The notes beneath the pieces are model-generated. The model was not told the origin of the DNA and searched no databases. It worked only from the letters and a program-made list of their open reading frames with translations. 64,000 bases of DNA from Zwartia panacis (GTDB taxonomy: Bacteria > Pseudomonadota > Gammaproteobacteria > Burkholderiales > Burkholderiaceae_B): NCBI RefSeq assembly GCF_030410395.1, contig NZ_JAUHHF010000009.1:58728-122727 (forward strand). Direction: 5' to 3'. Positions 8,537 to 17,901 of the stretch are shown here, piece after piece; the stretch's first letter is position 1, and the number at the start of each line of letters is the position of its first letter. The position numbers were made by a program, and so were the translations under genes.

Positions 8537-9739
8537 ATGGAAAATTCACCGCGTTTATTCAACAAGAATCTGGTGCTGCTGATTTTGTGTCAGGGCATCT
8601 TCCTCACCAACAACATTACGTTTGTCGCGATCAATGGCCTAGTGGGCCTGAGTCTGACCAACATCTCCTGGATGGCGACGCTGCCCATCATGGGTTATGT
8701 GGTGGGCGGTGCGCTCTCCACAGGACTCGTCGCCCGGACACAAAAAAAATACGGCCGTCAAAAATCCTTTCAACTAGGACTGTTGGTTGCGGTGATCTCT
8801 TCGCTGATTTGCGGCTATGCGGCGTATTCCAAAAACTTCTGGCTGCTGACTTTCGGTACGTTCGTCGCAGGCTATTACAGCGCGAACGGACAGCTCTACA
8901 GATTCGCAGCCCCTGAACTCACCCATGCGAGCCTGCGCGACAAGGCTATTTCATGGGTCTTGGCCGGCGGCATTCTTGGCGCAGTCGCTGGACCGAACTT
9001 AGCCGTGCTCACCAAAGATATTTTCGATACCCCCTTTCTCGGCGCGTATCTCACCCTGACCGCGGCTGGCCTCCTGGGGTTGATCGTCATGAACTTCATC
9101 CATTTTCCAGATGAGGTGGTCGTTAAAAAAGTGTTGCCAGCGGGACGCAGCGCGATGGAGCTGTTGCGCCAGCCCGTCTTCATGGTGGCAGCAATCAGTT
9201 CAGCGCTTGGTTATGGCGTCATGAATCTGCTGATGGCCGCGACTCCTCTGGCGATGAAAGTATGTGGCCTGCCTTTCTCTGATGCGGCGCTTGTCCTTCA
9301 GTGGCATGTGATCGGCATGTTCGCTCCCGGCTTCTTTACGGGATCACTAATTAAAAAATTCGGTACTTACCGCATCATGATTTTGGGGATTGCGCTCAAT
9401 TTCTTCTGCATCATGATCGCGCTCGCAGGCATTGAGGTGCATCACTTCTTGCTCTCCTCCTTTATCCTCGGTGTGGGCTGGAACTTCCTATTCACTGGCG
9501 CGACCAGTCTGGCGATGACTGCGTATCGCCCTGAGGAAAAAGACAAGGCTCAGGGAATCGTCAACTTCTTTGTTTTCGCCACGATGGCGATCACTTCGTT
9601 TAGCTCAGGTGCTTTAGTCACCACCTCGGGCTGGGATATCCTGAACTTCGCTTCGCTCTTTCCCGTTGTCTTGATGGGTGTCGCACTACTCTGGTTGCGC
9701 CACAAACAACAACAAGAAAAAAAGCTTCAAGCGGTTTGA
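8537..9739 (+). CDS. MFS transporter, 400 aa
   Basis: Major facilitator superfamily carrier with about 12 hydrophobic helices. The loop after helix 2 contains ARTQKKYGRQKSFQLG, a variant of the MFS motif A. It begins 8 bp after the SulP stop, so it is the last gene of the BigR-headed rightward operon, and it ends overlapping the convergent YeeE gene by 13 bp. Operon position suggests export of a sulfur compound or organic thiol; the sequence itself gives no substrate. Confidence 0.8.
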   Translation: MENSPRLFNKNLVLLILCQGIFLTNNITFVAINGLVGLSLTNISWMATLPIMGYVVGGALSTGLVARTQKKYGRQKSFQLGLLVAVISSLICGYAAYSKNFWLLTFGTFVAGYYSANGQLYRFAAPELTHASLRDKAISWVLAGGILGAVAGPNLAVLTKDIFDTPFLGAYLTLTAAGLLGLIVMNFIHFPDEVVVKKVLPAGRSAMELLRQPVFMVAAISSALGYGVMNLLMAATPLAMKVCGLPFSDAALVLQWHVIGMFAPGFFTGSLIKKFGTYRIMILGIALNFFCIMIALAGIEVHHFLLSSFILGVGWNFLFTGATSLAMTAYRPEEKDKAQGIVNFFVFATMAITSFSSGALVTTSGWDILNFASLFPVVLMGVALLWLRHKQQQEKKLQAV

Positions 9740-10731
9740 TGAAAGCCCAGGCGGGCGCCAATCAGGATACCCGCCGCGGCCACGACAGAACTGAGCGCGA
9801 GGGTCGAAAGACCCGTCAACCCCTGGCCAATCGAGCATCCTAGTGCCAGCGATCCACCCACCCCCATCGAAACACCACCGGCGATGTAGCGCAACATTTC
9901 CTTGGGTGAGCTGAAACCCTGAAGATGCAAGCCCTTGCGCAACCAGGCCAGCAGAAACGACCCAAGCAACACGCCCAGCACCGCGGTGACACCAAAACTT
10001 AACTTCATTCCTGTCGCGATCATCGCGTATTGAATCGTCTCGCCAATAGGTGCGATAAAAGTGAGCGATACCAGATTGACAGGCTCGAATTCGTCGAACG
10101 CCAGCCAGCCCGTCGAGAACCAGCCTGCAACAATCAGCAGTCCCACCGTGAAACCTGCGAACAAGTCCTTTTTGTGTCGCAACAAGTTGAGTTTCCAGAA
10201 ACTAAAGACAAGCAAACAGAGCAGCAAAGCGCCCAACAGCCAGGATTGAAAGGCAACCGGAATGTCAGAGATACTGCCGCCGGAAACGGCTGTCATTTGA
10301 TTCAATGACTGACGCACAGGACCGAGCACCCCGGTCAATGTCATGAAGGCTGAAATCCCGAGGCACAACAACACCACGAGTGAGCGCAGATTACCTTGCG
10401 CACATAACACCAGCGTCCGCGCCCCACACCCATTGGCCAGCATCATGCCGTACCCGAATAGCACGCCGCCAATGGGTACAAGCAACCAGGAAAAGGTCGG
10501 GCCACGGTAAATGGACTTGCTCAAATCAATGAATTCGAACTGAGCCAACGCCTGTGTGCCGATCACGGCCACGCATAAAGCCAACACAAAAGATTGCGCC
10601 TTATGCAGTGCGCCAGATTGCCAGTACTCTTTGAGCGCGCGATTGAGACAAAAACCCGACAGTTGCCCGGTCGCGCCAAAAATCAGCCCGATCACGAGTC
10701 CCGACCAAATCAGTGTGTCCTGTACATTCAT
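9727..10731 (-). CDS. Full-length YeeE/YedE-family sulfur (thiosulfate-type) transporter, 334 aa
   Basis: Single-chain YeeE/YedE membrane protein with 9-10 hydrophobic segments. Conserved cysteine-bearing loops are visible: GQLSGFCLNRALKEY near the N-terminus, ANGCGARTLVL in the middle and ALGCSIGQGLTG near the C-terminus, the positions used for thiosulfate relay in YeeE. The ATG at 10731 overlaps the FccB stop as ATGA; a GTG at 10749 would extend into fccB. It forms a leftward operon with fccA-fccB, so it probably moves sulfide-derived sulfur. Confidence 0.87.
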   Translation of the reverse strand: MNVQDTLIWSGLVIGLIFGATGQLSGFCLNRALKEYWQSGALHKAQSFVLALCVAVIGTQALAQFEFIDLSKSIYRGPTFSWLLVPIGGVLFGYGMMLANGCGARTLVLCAQGNLRSLVVLLCLGISAFMTLTGVLGPVRQSLNQMTAVSGGSISDIPVAFQSWLLGALLLCLLVFSFWKLNLLRHKKDLFAGFTVGLLIVAGWFSTGWLAFDEFEPVNLVSLTFIAPIGETIQYAMIATGMKLSFGVTAVLGVLLGSFLLAWLRKGLHLQGFSSPKEMLRYIAGGVSMGVGGSLALGCSIGQGLTGLSTLALSSVVAAAGILIGARLGFHQTA

Positions 10732-12056
10732 GAAACTTTTGTTCCCCACGTGTCTTGTGCGATCGCGTTATACCAAGCCACGCCATAATCAGCTTCGCGT
10801 TTGCGGATCTCTTGACTAGCCTCTCGAGGGCTCACGCCTCCCGAACCCTTGATTTCAACGATTTTACCTTCTGAGACGCCATAGACGCCTGCCACCGAAA
10901 TCCCATAATTAGGCCCCACCAGGCTGTAGCAGGTATTCGCCCAGGATGCGGTGGCAACTTCTTTGCCCGTCAGTGCGCTGACAATCGCAGCCGCAGCCAC
11001 TTTCCCCTGCGCATTGGCGCAAAATCCGGACTTCGGCATCGGTGCGGCAATCGTCGCGTCTCCCACGACATAAATGTCTGATACTTGGCTGGATTCAAAC
11101 GTTTGTGCCTGCACAGGGACCCAGCCGCTTTTATTCGTGACTCCGGCACGTTGCGCAATCAAACCTGCAGACTGAGGCGGAATCACATTGAGCACAGAGG
11201 CCTTGTGACGGACGCTGAATTCAGTCTCGACCGTCAGGTTTTGAGCATCAACTCGGATCACGTTGCCGTCCTTGTTGGCAGGCACCCATTCAATCATCTC
11301 GCCATAGAGCTTGCTCCAGGCGTCTGTAAACAAGGTTTGCTTGGAAAAATTATTCTTGGCATCCAGTATCAGAATTTTCGACTTCGGCTTATGCGTTTTT
11401 AAGTAGTAAGCCACCATACTCGCACGCTCGTAGGGTCCGGGCGGACAACGAAAAGGATTGGCGGGTGCGACCATTAAAAACAATCCACCATCCGGCATGG
11501 CATCGAGCTGACGTTTCAACAGCAGTGTCTGCTGACCGGCTTTCCATGCGTGTGGGGCGAGTTGCGCAGCGGCTTCGTCATACCCTGCCAAAGCATCCCA
11601 GCGTATATCGATCCCGGGAGACAGCACAAGTTTGTCGTAAGCAAGACGCTCTCCCGATGCGAGCTTGATCGCTTTAATCACGGGATCGACATCCTGCGCA
11701 AAGCCCTGGATCACGCGCACACCCAAGCTACGTAGCTCGTCAAAACCGTGGGTCTGGGCGTCAAAGTCACGCAATCCGCCAAGATACAAATTGCTGAAAG
11801 GACAGGTGTAAAACTGAGGAGAGGGTTCGATCAGTGTGACATCGATGGCGGCATTTCGACGCTTGATATATTTTGCGGTCGTAGCGCCACCAAACCCTCC
11901 GCCCACCACCACGACGCGCCCCGCGACAGAAGATGCCAGCGCGGACGAGGACAGACCCAGCGCGCAGAGGCCCGCCACACCTCCCATCGTCTTGAGCATT
12001 TGTCGACGACTCAGCGTGGACGAACCCGTCACAACAGCGTTCTTCGCGACTGACAT
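10728..12056 (-). CDS. fccB: Sulfide dehydrogenase flavoprotein subunit (FccB/SoxF), Tat-exported, 442 aa
   Basis: Flavocytochrome c sulfide dehydrogenase FAD subunit, which oxidises sulfide in the periplasm and passes electrons to its cytochrome partner. The N-terminus has a twin-arginine signal, SRRQMLKTMGG (residues 17-27), then an AxA-type site. The FAD motif is VVVVGGGFGGATTAKYI. Cysteines in FRCPPGPYE and SGFCANAQGK match the redox-active disulfide of the family. The C-terminus has the FCSD flavin-binding region. The start shares one base with the fccA stop and has AGGAG upstream. Confidence 0.92.
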   Translation of the reverse strand: MSVAKNAVVTGSSTLSRRQMLKTMGGVAGLCALGLSSSALASSVAGRVVVVGGGFGGATTAKYIKRRNAAIDVTLIEPSPQFYTCPFSNLYLGGLRDFDAQTHGFDELRSLGVRVIQGFAQDVDPVIKAIKLASGERLAYDKLVLSPGIDIRWDALAGYDEAAAQLAPHAWKAGQQTLLLKRQLDAMPDGGLFLMVAPANPFRCPPGPYERASMVAYYLKTHKPKSKILILDAKNNFSKQTLFTDAWSKLYGEMIEWVPANKDGNVIRVDAQNLTVETEFSVRHKASVLNVIPPQSAGLIAQRAGVTNKSGWVPVQAQTFESSQVSDIYVVGDATIAAPMPKSGFCANAQGKVAAAAIVSALTGKEVATASWANTCYSLVGPNYGISVAGVYGVSEGKIVEIKGSGGVSPREASQEIRKREADYGVAWYNAIAQDTWGTKVS

Positions 12057-12409
12057 TATCGAGTCTCCTTTTGGACGACGGGCAGAGACGGACTCAACCT
12101 GGCAAAGTATTGCGCCAGCGCGTCGATTTCTGAATCGCTGTAGCCTTTGGCCAGACGATTCATGATCGTGGTTCCAGGTGGAGGGGTCTGCGATTTAAAC
12201 GCCAACATTTGCGACTTGAGCACGCTTTCAGGACGTCCTGCGAGAGAGGGAATGCCACCCGGTGAGCGTCCATCGGTACCGTGGCAATTGGCGCAAGAGC
12301 CCGCGAGGATCGAGATATCGAAGGTTGATTGAGCCTGCACAACACCCGACAACATGAACGAGCAGATCAGGCCCTTCATACTGATCCAAACAGAATACTT
12401 GCGCTTCAT
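12056..12409 (-). CDS. fccA: Monoheme c-type cytochrome subunit of sulfide dehydrogenase (FccA/SoxE-like), 117 aa
   Basis: Small exported cytochrome c: signal peptide to about VVQAQ, one heme site CANCH near residues 39-43, and the distal Met likely in the TIMNRLAKGYSD segment. The ATG at 12409 with AGGA seven bases upstream is preferred; the open frame extends upstream to 12664 but that part is antisense to the next gene. It is directly upstream of fccB with a one-base overlap, so the two make a sulfide dehydrogenase. The single heme differs from the diheme FccA of Allochromatium. Confidence 0.9.
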   Translation of the reverse strand: MKRKYSVWISMKGLICSFMLSGVVQAQSTFDISILAGSCANCHGTDGRSPGGIPSLAGRPESVLKSQMLAFKSQTPPPGTTIMNRLAKGYSDSEIDALAQYFARLSPSLPVVQKETR

Positions 12410-12419
12410 TATTTTTTCC

Positions 12420-13079
12420 TTAACGTGGAACCCAAGCCGCATGACGCGAGAGTCTGCGCAATTGAGACCATGACTGAGCCTCCAGACGCACAGCTGGCCA
12501 CAAACGCAACAACAGCTCGGCCGTGGCAAACGCATCCGAGGCGGCCTGATGACGCACGGCACACTCGATCCCGAAGTGCTCGAGCCAATCATCCAGTGCA
12601 CGGGCCTGAGCATTTCCTCCAACCAGCCTGGCGATCGGTTCAATATCCAGCCATTCATTATCAAGCGGTTTTAATTGATGACGTCGAAACGCGCGCTCGA
12701 TCATTGCCTGATCGAACGCCGCATGAAACGCCAGCAAAGGGGCGTTTCCCGCCCAAACTCTGAACTGTTCAAGCGCCTCGGCGGGCGCACATCCCTCAGA
12801 CTGAGCCTGAACGCCAATGTGATGAATCAGGATATTTTCTTTACCCGAGGGCTTTTCCTGCCGTAGAACGACTTCAAAACTATCCCCCACGGACAACTCA
12901 AGACGACCCGTGGTCGGTACAAATCTCATCGCCAAGGCTGCGATTGCCAGAAGCTGATCCGCCCTGGGATCCAATCCCGTGGTCTCGACATCCAGCATAA
13001 TCCAACGTTCAGGCCCGCCGGCGCGCTCGTCAGAATGGCCTCGCAGGCCTCGCCACCACCGACCCAGCTCATCGAGCAT
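12420..13079 (-). CDS. DnaQ-like 3'-5' exonuclease domain protein, 219 aa
   Basis: DEDDh-type exonuclease. Motif I is LDVETTGLDP (about residues 29-38), motif II is HAAFDQAMIERAF, and motif III is HQAASDAFATAELLL with the catalytic His and Asp. It is stand-alone, without the polymerase-binding tail of the replicative epsilon subunit. It overlaps by 11 bp the end of the upstream cNMP/CBS/nucleotidyltransferase gene. This pairing occurs in many beta- and gammaproteobacteria, suggesting joint function in nucleotide signalling, but the substrate is unknown. Confidence 0.86.
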   Translation of the reverse strand: MLDELGRWWRGLRGHSDERAGGPERWIMLDVETTGLDPRADQLLAIAALAMRFVPTTGRLELSVGDSFEVVLRQEKPSGKENILIHHIGVQAQSEGCAPAEALEQFRVWAGNAPLLAFHAAFDQAMIERAFRRHQLKPLDNEWLDIEPIARLVGGNAQARALDDWLEHFGIECAVRHQAASDAFATAELLLRLWPAVRLEAQSWSQLRRLSRHAAWVPR

Positions 13080-14946
13080 AATCTAACTCGAGTCTTTGCT
13101 GCAAAGAACGAATGCGCGAGAGCGAGCCTTTCAAAATGGTGCGATCGACCGCGTTGAGCGTATCCACATCCAGAGCATTGGGGTTGTCACCAATCATTCC
13201 GCCATCCAGCTGGATAGCCAGACGCAAAGTTTGCAGATATTGAAATGCGGCGATCCACGCAGCACTTTCCTTTTTCGGAACACCTGCCACTCTGCCTAGC
13301 GCCGCGAGACGCTCTTGCGTGTTCAGTGCCTCAATCCGGTGGGCGAGCGCATAAATCCGCGCGACTTCCACTACGATCGCCGTGCCCTGCAACTTGAGAT
13401 CAATCACTTGCTTTTGATCGATTTTTTTGGTGTCCAGACTACCCAACCAGTTCAACGGGACTGAGTTTCGAAGAGCCGCCTCGGCCATCAGTTTGAGAAA
13501 CCTTGGTTTAGCGGCCGCCATTTCCGTGACCTCCGTGCGCAACTCTCTTAGGAGCTGATCATTACCGACCAGCGATCTGAAATCGAAGAAAATACCTGCG
13601 TTCAACAAGTCCTCTGGATGTCCGTGCTCCACCCAATGATTAAAGCGCTGACGCCACTCTTGCTGTGTGAGACACAGGGTCGGATTGCTGGCCATAATGC
13701 TGCCTTTACATAGCGGATACCCACACGCATCCAGGGCGACATTGACCTCGCGGGCGAACGTCAAATATCTGTCTTTGATCGTCGCATCGCCACGATCCAC
13801 ATAGATGAGCGCATTATCCTGATCCGTGGCGATCGTTTGCTCGCTGCGCCCTTCCGAACCCAGTGCGATCCAGGCAAAATCGTCAAGGTCGAGCCCGTGC
13901 TGATGCACAAGCAACACCACCAGACGGGAAGTCAGCACATCGTTCAAATGACTAATCAAAAATGTCAGCTGACGCGCCTTGACCCCCTGCCCCAACAGAT
14001 TGCGGGCGAACTTGCGAATATTGGATGCACACTCCTGTAAGGCAGGTACGTCCTCCGCCATGCGTACAGCGGAGCTAATCGTATCGAAGGACAAACGCTG
14101 CAAGGAAAATAAATCCCGCTCAGAAATGCATCCAACAATCCGACCCTGATCGAGAATCGGTACATGACGAATGCGAAACTGAGACATCATGACAGCAGCG
14201 GCTTCAGCGGTGTCATCGACAGTGAGGGTTTTCACATTCTTTGACATGACTTCGCTAATGGGCGTATCCAGACTAATGCCGGCCAAAGTCACTCGGCTCA
14301 GGACATCATCACGTGTCAAAATGCCCAAAATCTCATGACCGTCCTCGGTAATCAATACAGAACCGACTTTCTTTTCGTGTACAAGCGTCAAGGCTTCACG
14401 CAAAGAAGTTTGAGGCCGAGTCACGATGGGAACTCGACGGATCAAATCTCCAAGACGACTCTCAAGCGACTGTTCATGCAAGGCTTTGGAGGCGACACTG
14501 TTACGCATCGCTTGCCTGGATTGTTCAAGCAACATCCAGACGCGATTATTCGTGAAATCCCGAAACGCTTGTGAGCGCCCCAACAACTCTTGAAAAGAGG
14601 CTTTGGGCAAGAGCAAGCAAAAACAGTCCGTGACAGCGGTATAGGTTGCGGCGACAGGTCGCGCAGCCAGACTGGCGCTCACGGAAAAGAGATCACCCGG
14701 CTCCATTTCGAAAACCGTCTCAACCAATCCAGGGTTGACTCGCTTGCCAGAAATGCGTCCTTGGCGAATCAGAAAGAGGTGGTTGGGAGGGCCATCAGCG
14801 GGCGCCAAAATGACCTCATTGGGTGCAAAGTATGACTCGGCCGATGAGGTCAGGAAAAAATCAACGTCCTCGATCGCCATTTCGGAAAATGGCAGGCGTT
14901 GCATCAACTGTTGGCGGAGATTTTGAACCAGGCTAAGTGAACTCAT
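13069..14946 (-). CDS. cNMP-binding, CBS and DUF294 nucleotidyltransferase protein, 625 aa
   Basis: Multidomain putative signalling protein. Order: cyclic-nucleotide-binding fold (about residues 15-130), two CBS domains (about 165-290, with VGSVLITEDGHEILGILTRDD and IVGCISERDLF), a GlnD-like nucleotidyltransferase domain with GSEGRSEQTIATDQDNALIY (the GS and DxD metal motif), and a C-terminal DUF294_C helical domain. The ATG at 14946 has GGAGG six bases upstream; a longer frame to 15000 lacks support. It is co-transcribed with the DnaQ-like gene. It lies downstream of the TRAP operon, separated by a hairpin. Confidence 0.88.
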   Translation of the reverse strand: MSSLSLVQNLRQQLMQRLPFSEMAIEDVDFFLTSSAESYFAPNEVILAPADGPPNHLFLIRQGRISGKRVNPGLVETVFEMEPGDLFSVSASLAARPVAATYTAVTDCFCLLLPKASFQELLGRSQAFRDFTNNRVWMLLEQSRQAMRNSVASKALHEQSLESRLGDLIRRVPIVTRPQTSLREALTLVHEKKVGSVLITEDGHEILGILTRDDVLSRVTLAGISLDTPISEVMSKNVKTLTVDDTAEAAAVMMSQFRIRHVPILDQGRIVGCISERDLFSLQRLSFDTISSAVRMAEDVPALQECASNIRKFARNLLGQGVKARQLTFLISHLNDVLTSRLVVLLVHQHGLDLDDFAWIALGSEGRSEQTIATDQDNALIYVDRGDATIKDRYLTFAREVNVALDACGYPLCKGSIMASNPTLCLTQQEWRQRFNHWVEHGHPEDLLNAGIFFDFRSLVGNDQLLRELRTEVTEMAAAKPRFLKLMAEAALRNSVPLNWLGSLDTKKIDQKQVIDLKLQGTAIVVEVARIYALAHRIEALNTQERLAALGRVAGVPKKESAAWIAAFQYLQTLRLAIQLDGGMIGDNPNALDVDTLNAVDRTILKGSLSRIRSLQQRLELDYAR

Positions 14947-14987
14947 CGCAAGCCTCCATCGAAATATGTGGCGCCCTGAGCACTGGA

Positions 14988-15014
14988 CCGCAAACCCCAT
15001 GGAGAGGTTTGCGG
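14988..15014 (-). terminator. Hairpin downstream of the TRAP operon
   Basis: Perfect 9-bp stem CCGCAAACC / GGTTTGCGG with a 9-base loop, 14 bp after the dctM stop and upstream of the cNMP/CBS gene. No T run follows on the minus strand, so it may slow or partly end transcription, or stabilise the 3' end, rather than act as a classic intrinsic terminator. Confidence 0.4.
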
Positions 15015-15027
15015 CGGATGAGCCATC

Positions 15028-16329
15028 TTACAGCTTCATGTGTTGCGGGAGCAACGTTGCGAGTTCGGGTACAAAATAAAGCACCAGAACAGCGAAGACC
15101 ATCAGGAAAAACATCGGTAAAGAGACTCGCGCGATGTAAGGCAAATCGCGTTTTGTCATACCGGCCAGCACAAAAAGATTGAAACCCACGGGAGGAGTGA
15201 CCTGTGCCATTTCGACGACAAAGACAATAAAGATACCGAACCAGATCAGATCGATACCAGCGGCCTGTACCGTCGGCAGCAATACGCCCATGGTCAGCAC
15301 CACCATTGAGATGCCATCGAGGAAGCAACCCAGAATGATGAAAAACACCATCAAAACGATGATGAGCCAGAACTGGGATAAGCCCAAACTGCCAATCCAC
15401 TCGGCCAAAGCACGTGGCAAACCGATGTAGCCCATCGACAGCGTCAGAAACTGCGCGCCGGCGAGAATCAGGGCGATCATGCAATACAAGCGTGTTGCGC
15501 CTTGCATTGAGGCTTTGAAAGTCGACCAGTTCAGTGAACCCTGCAAAGCAGAAATAATCAATGAGCCCAGCACACCAATCGCAGCAGCCTCAGTCGCTGT
15601 CGCCACGCCACTGTAAATGGATCCCAGCACACTCGCAATCAGCAGCATAACGGGGATCAAATTACGAGACTGATAAACCTTTTGACGGAAAGTCATCTCA
15701 GCATCAGCAGCTGGAACCAAGCCAGGATTTCTCCAAGCCCAGATCATGATGTAACCCATGAAAATCAAAGCAAGGAAAAGTCCTGGGAGTATGCCGGCGA
15801 TGAATAATTTGGCAATTGACACTTCCGCCGCGACACCGTAGACAATCATGATGATTGAGGGTGGAATCAACAACCCCAGTGTTCCAGCACCCGCGAGGGT
15901 ACCGATCACCATGTTGTCGGGATAGCCGCGCTTTTTAAGCTCGGGTAGTGTCATTTTCCCAATCGTGGCGCAGGTTGCTGCGGACGAACCAGAAACAGCG
16001 GCAAAGATCGCACACCCAATCACGTTTGTATGCAGTAATCGGCCAGGGAGCTTGTTGAGCCAGGGAGCCAGTCCTGTAAACAAATCCTGGGAAAGACGCG
16101 TACGAAATAAAATCTCACCCATCCATAAAAACAGGGGCAATGCCGTCAGAGTCCAGCTCGACGAAGCGCCCCAGATCGTGATGGCCATCGCATCGCCAGC
16201 AGGACGAGTCGAAAACAACTCCATACCAATCCATGCCGTGCCAGCAAGCGTTAATCCAACCCAAACACCACCGGCCAGAAAGCCAAACAGCGAAACGATT
16301 AACAATCCAATAATCAAAAAATCATTCAT
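15028..16329 (-). CDS. dctM: TRAP transporter large permease (DctM), 433 aa
   Basis: Large membrane subunit of a tripartite ATP-independent periplasmic transporter, driving sodium-coupled uptake. About 12 hydrophobic segments. Conserved blocks include FAAVSGSSAATCATIGKM, GTLAGAGTLGLLIPPS and TPPVGFNLFVLAG near the end. The ATG at 16329 overlaps the dctQ stop by 8 bp; the frame upstream of it is inside dctQ. Last gene of the dctP-dctQ-dctM operon. Confidence 0.92.
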   Translation of the reverse strand: MNDFLIIGLLIVSLFGFLAGGVWVGLTLAGTAWIGMELFSTRPAGDAMAITIWGASSSWTLTALPLFLWMGEILFRTRLSQDLFTGLAPWLNKLPGRLLHTNVIGCAIFAAVSGSSAATCATIGKMTLPELKKRGYPDNMVIGTLAGAGTLGLLIPPSIIMIVYGVAAEVSIAKLFIAGILPGLFLALIFMGYIMIWAWRNPGLVPAADAEMTFRQKVYQSRNLIPVMLLIASVLGSIYSGVATATEAAAIGVLGSLIISALQGSLNWSTFKASMQGATRLYCMIALILAGAQFLTLSMGYIGLPRALAEWIGSLGLSQFWLIIVLMVFFIILGCFLDGISMVVLTMGVLLPTVQAAGIDLIWFGIFIVFVVEMAQVTPPVGFNLFVLAGMTKRDLPYIARVSLPMFFLMVFAVLVLYFVPELATLLPQHMKL

Positions 16330-16831
16330 TTCGCTGCGGCTCCTGCGAATCAATCGACAATGCTTGCCCACGAATACGCGCCACCAGCAAATCGATGAAA
16401 GCGATCACGAACAATATGTTTCCAGCAGCCATTGTCAGCTGGGGTATCCAGAGCGGAGTTGCATCGTTACTCGTGGATATGTCGTTAAACGTCCATGAGT
16501 CGAGCACTAATTTTGAGCTGAAAAAAGCTAGGGAAATAGCGACAGCCAAACCAACCGTAATCGCGCCAATATCAAGTTTTCGCTGACCCGCTGGGGATAA
16601 AGCATTTAGCAGAATCGTCACACGAATATGCTCGCCATGACGCAAAGTAGAAGCAAGTGCAAAAAAACCCGCCGATGCCATTAGATAGCCGGCGTACGCG
16701 TCGAGTCCAGAAACGTGAAATGAAAATTGCCTGGAGACGATGCTTAACAGCACCGTCAACAGAACACCTATTAAAGAAACCGCCGCCAGAAATTCGGCGG
16801 CGGAATACAGACCATCAAGAAAGCGTCGCAT
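16322..16831 (-). CDS. dctQ: TRAP transporter small permease (DctQ), 169 aa
   Basis: Small four-helix membrane subunit of the TRAP system. Helices are visible around residues 13-35, 45-65, 88-108 and 132-155. The region ASTLRHGEHIRVTILLNAL matches the DctQ core. It is placed 3 bp after the dctP stop and overlaps dctM, so translation is probably coupled. Confidence 0.88.
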   Translation of the reverse strand: MRRFLDGLYSAAEFLAAVSLIGVLLTVLLSIVSRQFSFHVSGLDAYAGYLMASAGFFALASTLRHGEHIRVTILLNALSPAGQRKLDIGAITVGLAVAISLAFFSSKLVLDSWTFNDISTSNDATPLWIPQLTMAAGNILFVIAFIDLLVARIRGQALSIDSQEPQRNE

Positions 16832-16834
16832 CGA

Positions 16835-17806
16835 TTATTTTTTCAAAGCGTCAACAATAGCCTGACCGTCTTTGCCAGCTTTCTTGAGGTAGTCAGCCAA
16901 CATCTTCTGACCCACCTCGTTCAAACCCTTGGTCAACTCTGGGCTGGGAGGAATGATCTGACCACCGTTCTTAGTCCAGGCTGCCAGATACTCTTTGGTT
17001 TTGGCTTCGGAAAGCTTCCAACCACGCTCTTCAGCACGCGCACCAGCTTCGAGTACGGCTTTTTTGGTGTCTGCGTCCAGCGCATCAAATGCCTTTTTAT
17101 TCATCAAGACCGCATTCTTGGGAATCCAAGCTTGGGTGTCATAGAATTTTTTGATGTACTCGTAGGTCTTGGTGTCCACACCAGTCGCGCTTGATGACAT
17201 GTAAGAGTCAATCACGCCGGTGGCCATCGCTTGCGAAAGCTCGGCCGCTTGAATCGTGACTGGCTGAGCGCTCACCAATTCAGCAATCTTGGACGTTGCT
17301 GGGCTATAAGCGCGCCACTTCAGGCCTTTCATATCCGCGACGGACTTCAGGTCACGATTCGTGAAAATGCCCTGTGGTGGCCATGGCACTGTAAACAGCA
17401 ACATCATGCCCTGAGAAGCCAGTTTCTTTTCCAGATAGGATTTTTGGATAGAAGCGAGTTTGCTCGCTCCGGCGTAGCTCGACACCAGGAAGGGTAAACC
17501 GTCCAGCTCATAAATGGGATCTTCGTTCGCGAAGTTCACCAACAGGATTTCACCAAGCTGGGCCTGATTACCCTGCACTGCGCGCTTGATTTCAGGGGCT
17601 TTATACAATGAGGCATTGGCGTGAACAGTGATGTTTAACTTACCCTTCGAACCCTGAGCCACATCTTTTGCGAACTCATTAAGGTTTTCTACATGGAAGT
17701 TTGTCGGCGAGTAAGCCGAAGGCAAATCCCACTTCGTTTGGGCCTGAGCCGAGATTCCAGCCGTCGCGATGAGCGCGCCGGCAAGCCAAGATACAGTTTT
17801 ACGCAT
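16835..17806 (-). CDS. dctP: TRAP transporter solute receptor (DctP), 323 aa
   Basis: Periplasmic binding protein of the TRAP-T system, typically for C4-dicarboxylates, keto acids or aromatic acids. The ATG at 17806 has AAGGA seven bases upstream and opens a clean signal peptide ending SAQAQ; the longer frame to 17908 would hide it. The conserved region around LKWRAYSPATSKIAELVSAQPV includes the ligand-anchoring Arg. First gene of the operon. The 222-bp upstream region contains an operator-like inverted repeat. The substrate is not predictable by eye. Confidence 0.9.
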   Translation of the reverse strand: MRKTVSWLAGALIATAGISAQAQTKWDLPSAYSPTNFHVENLNEFAKDVAQGSKGKLNITVHANASLYKAPEIKRAVQGNQAQLGEILLVNFANEDPIYELDGLPFLVSSYAGASKLASIQKSYLEKKLASQGMMLLFTVPWPPQGIFTNRDLKSVADMKGLKWRAYSPATSKIAELVSAQPVTIQAAELSQAMATGVIDSYMSSSATGVDTKTYEYIKKFYDTQAWIPKNAVLMNKKAFDALDADTKKAVLEAGARAEERGWKLSEAKTKEYLAAWTKNGGQIIPPSPELTKGLNEVGQKMLADYLKKAGKDGQAIVDALKK

Positions 17807-17901
17807 GAGGATATCCTTGAGCGAATGAATCGGTCGACAAATCGACCACGGTTTTTTCAGTTGACGCAGCCAAAGCACGTCAAAGCACGGTGAGTGTATG
17901 C

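Noticed and set aside
12410..12664. N-terminal extension of the cytochrome (85 extra residues)
   Set aside because: The extension is antisense-like sequence over the exonuclease gene; the ATG at 12409 has a ribosome site and begins a signal peptide.
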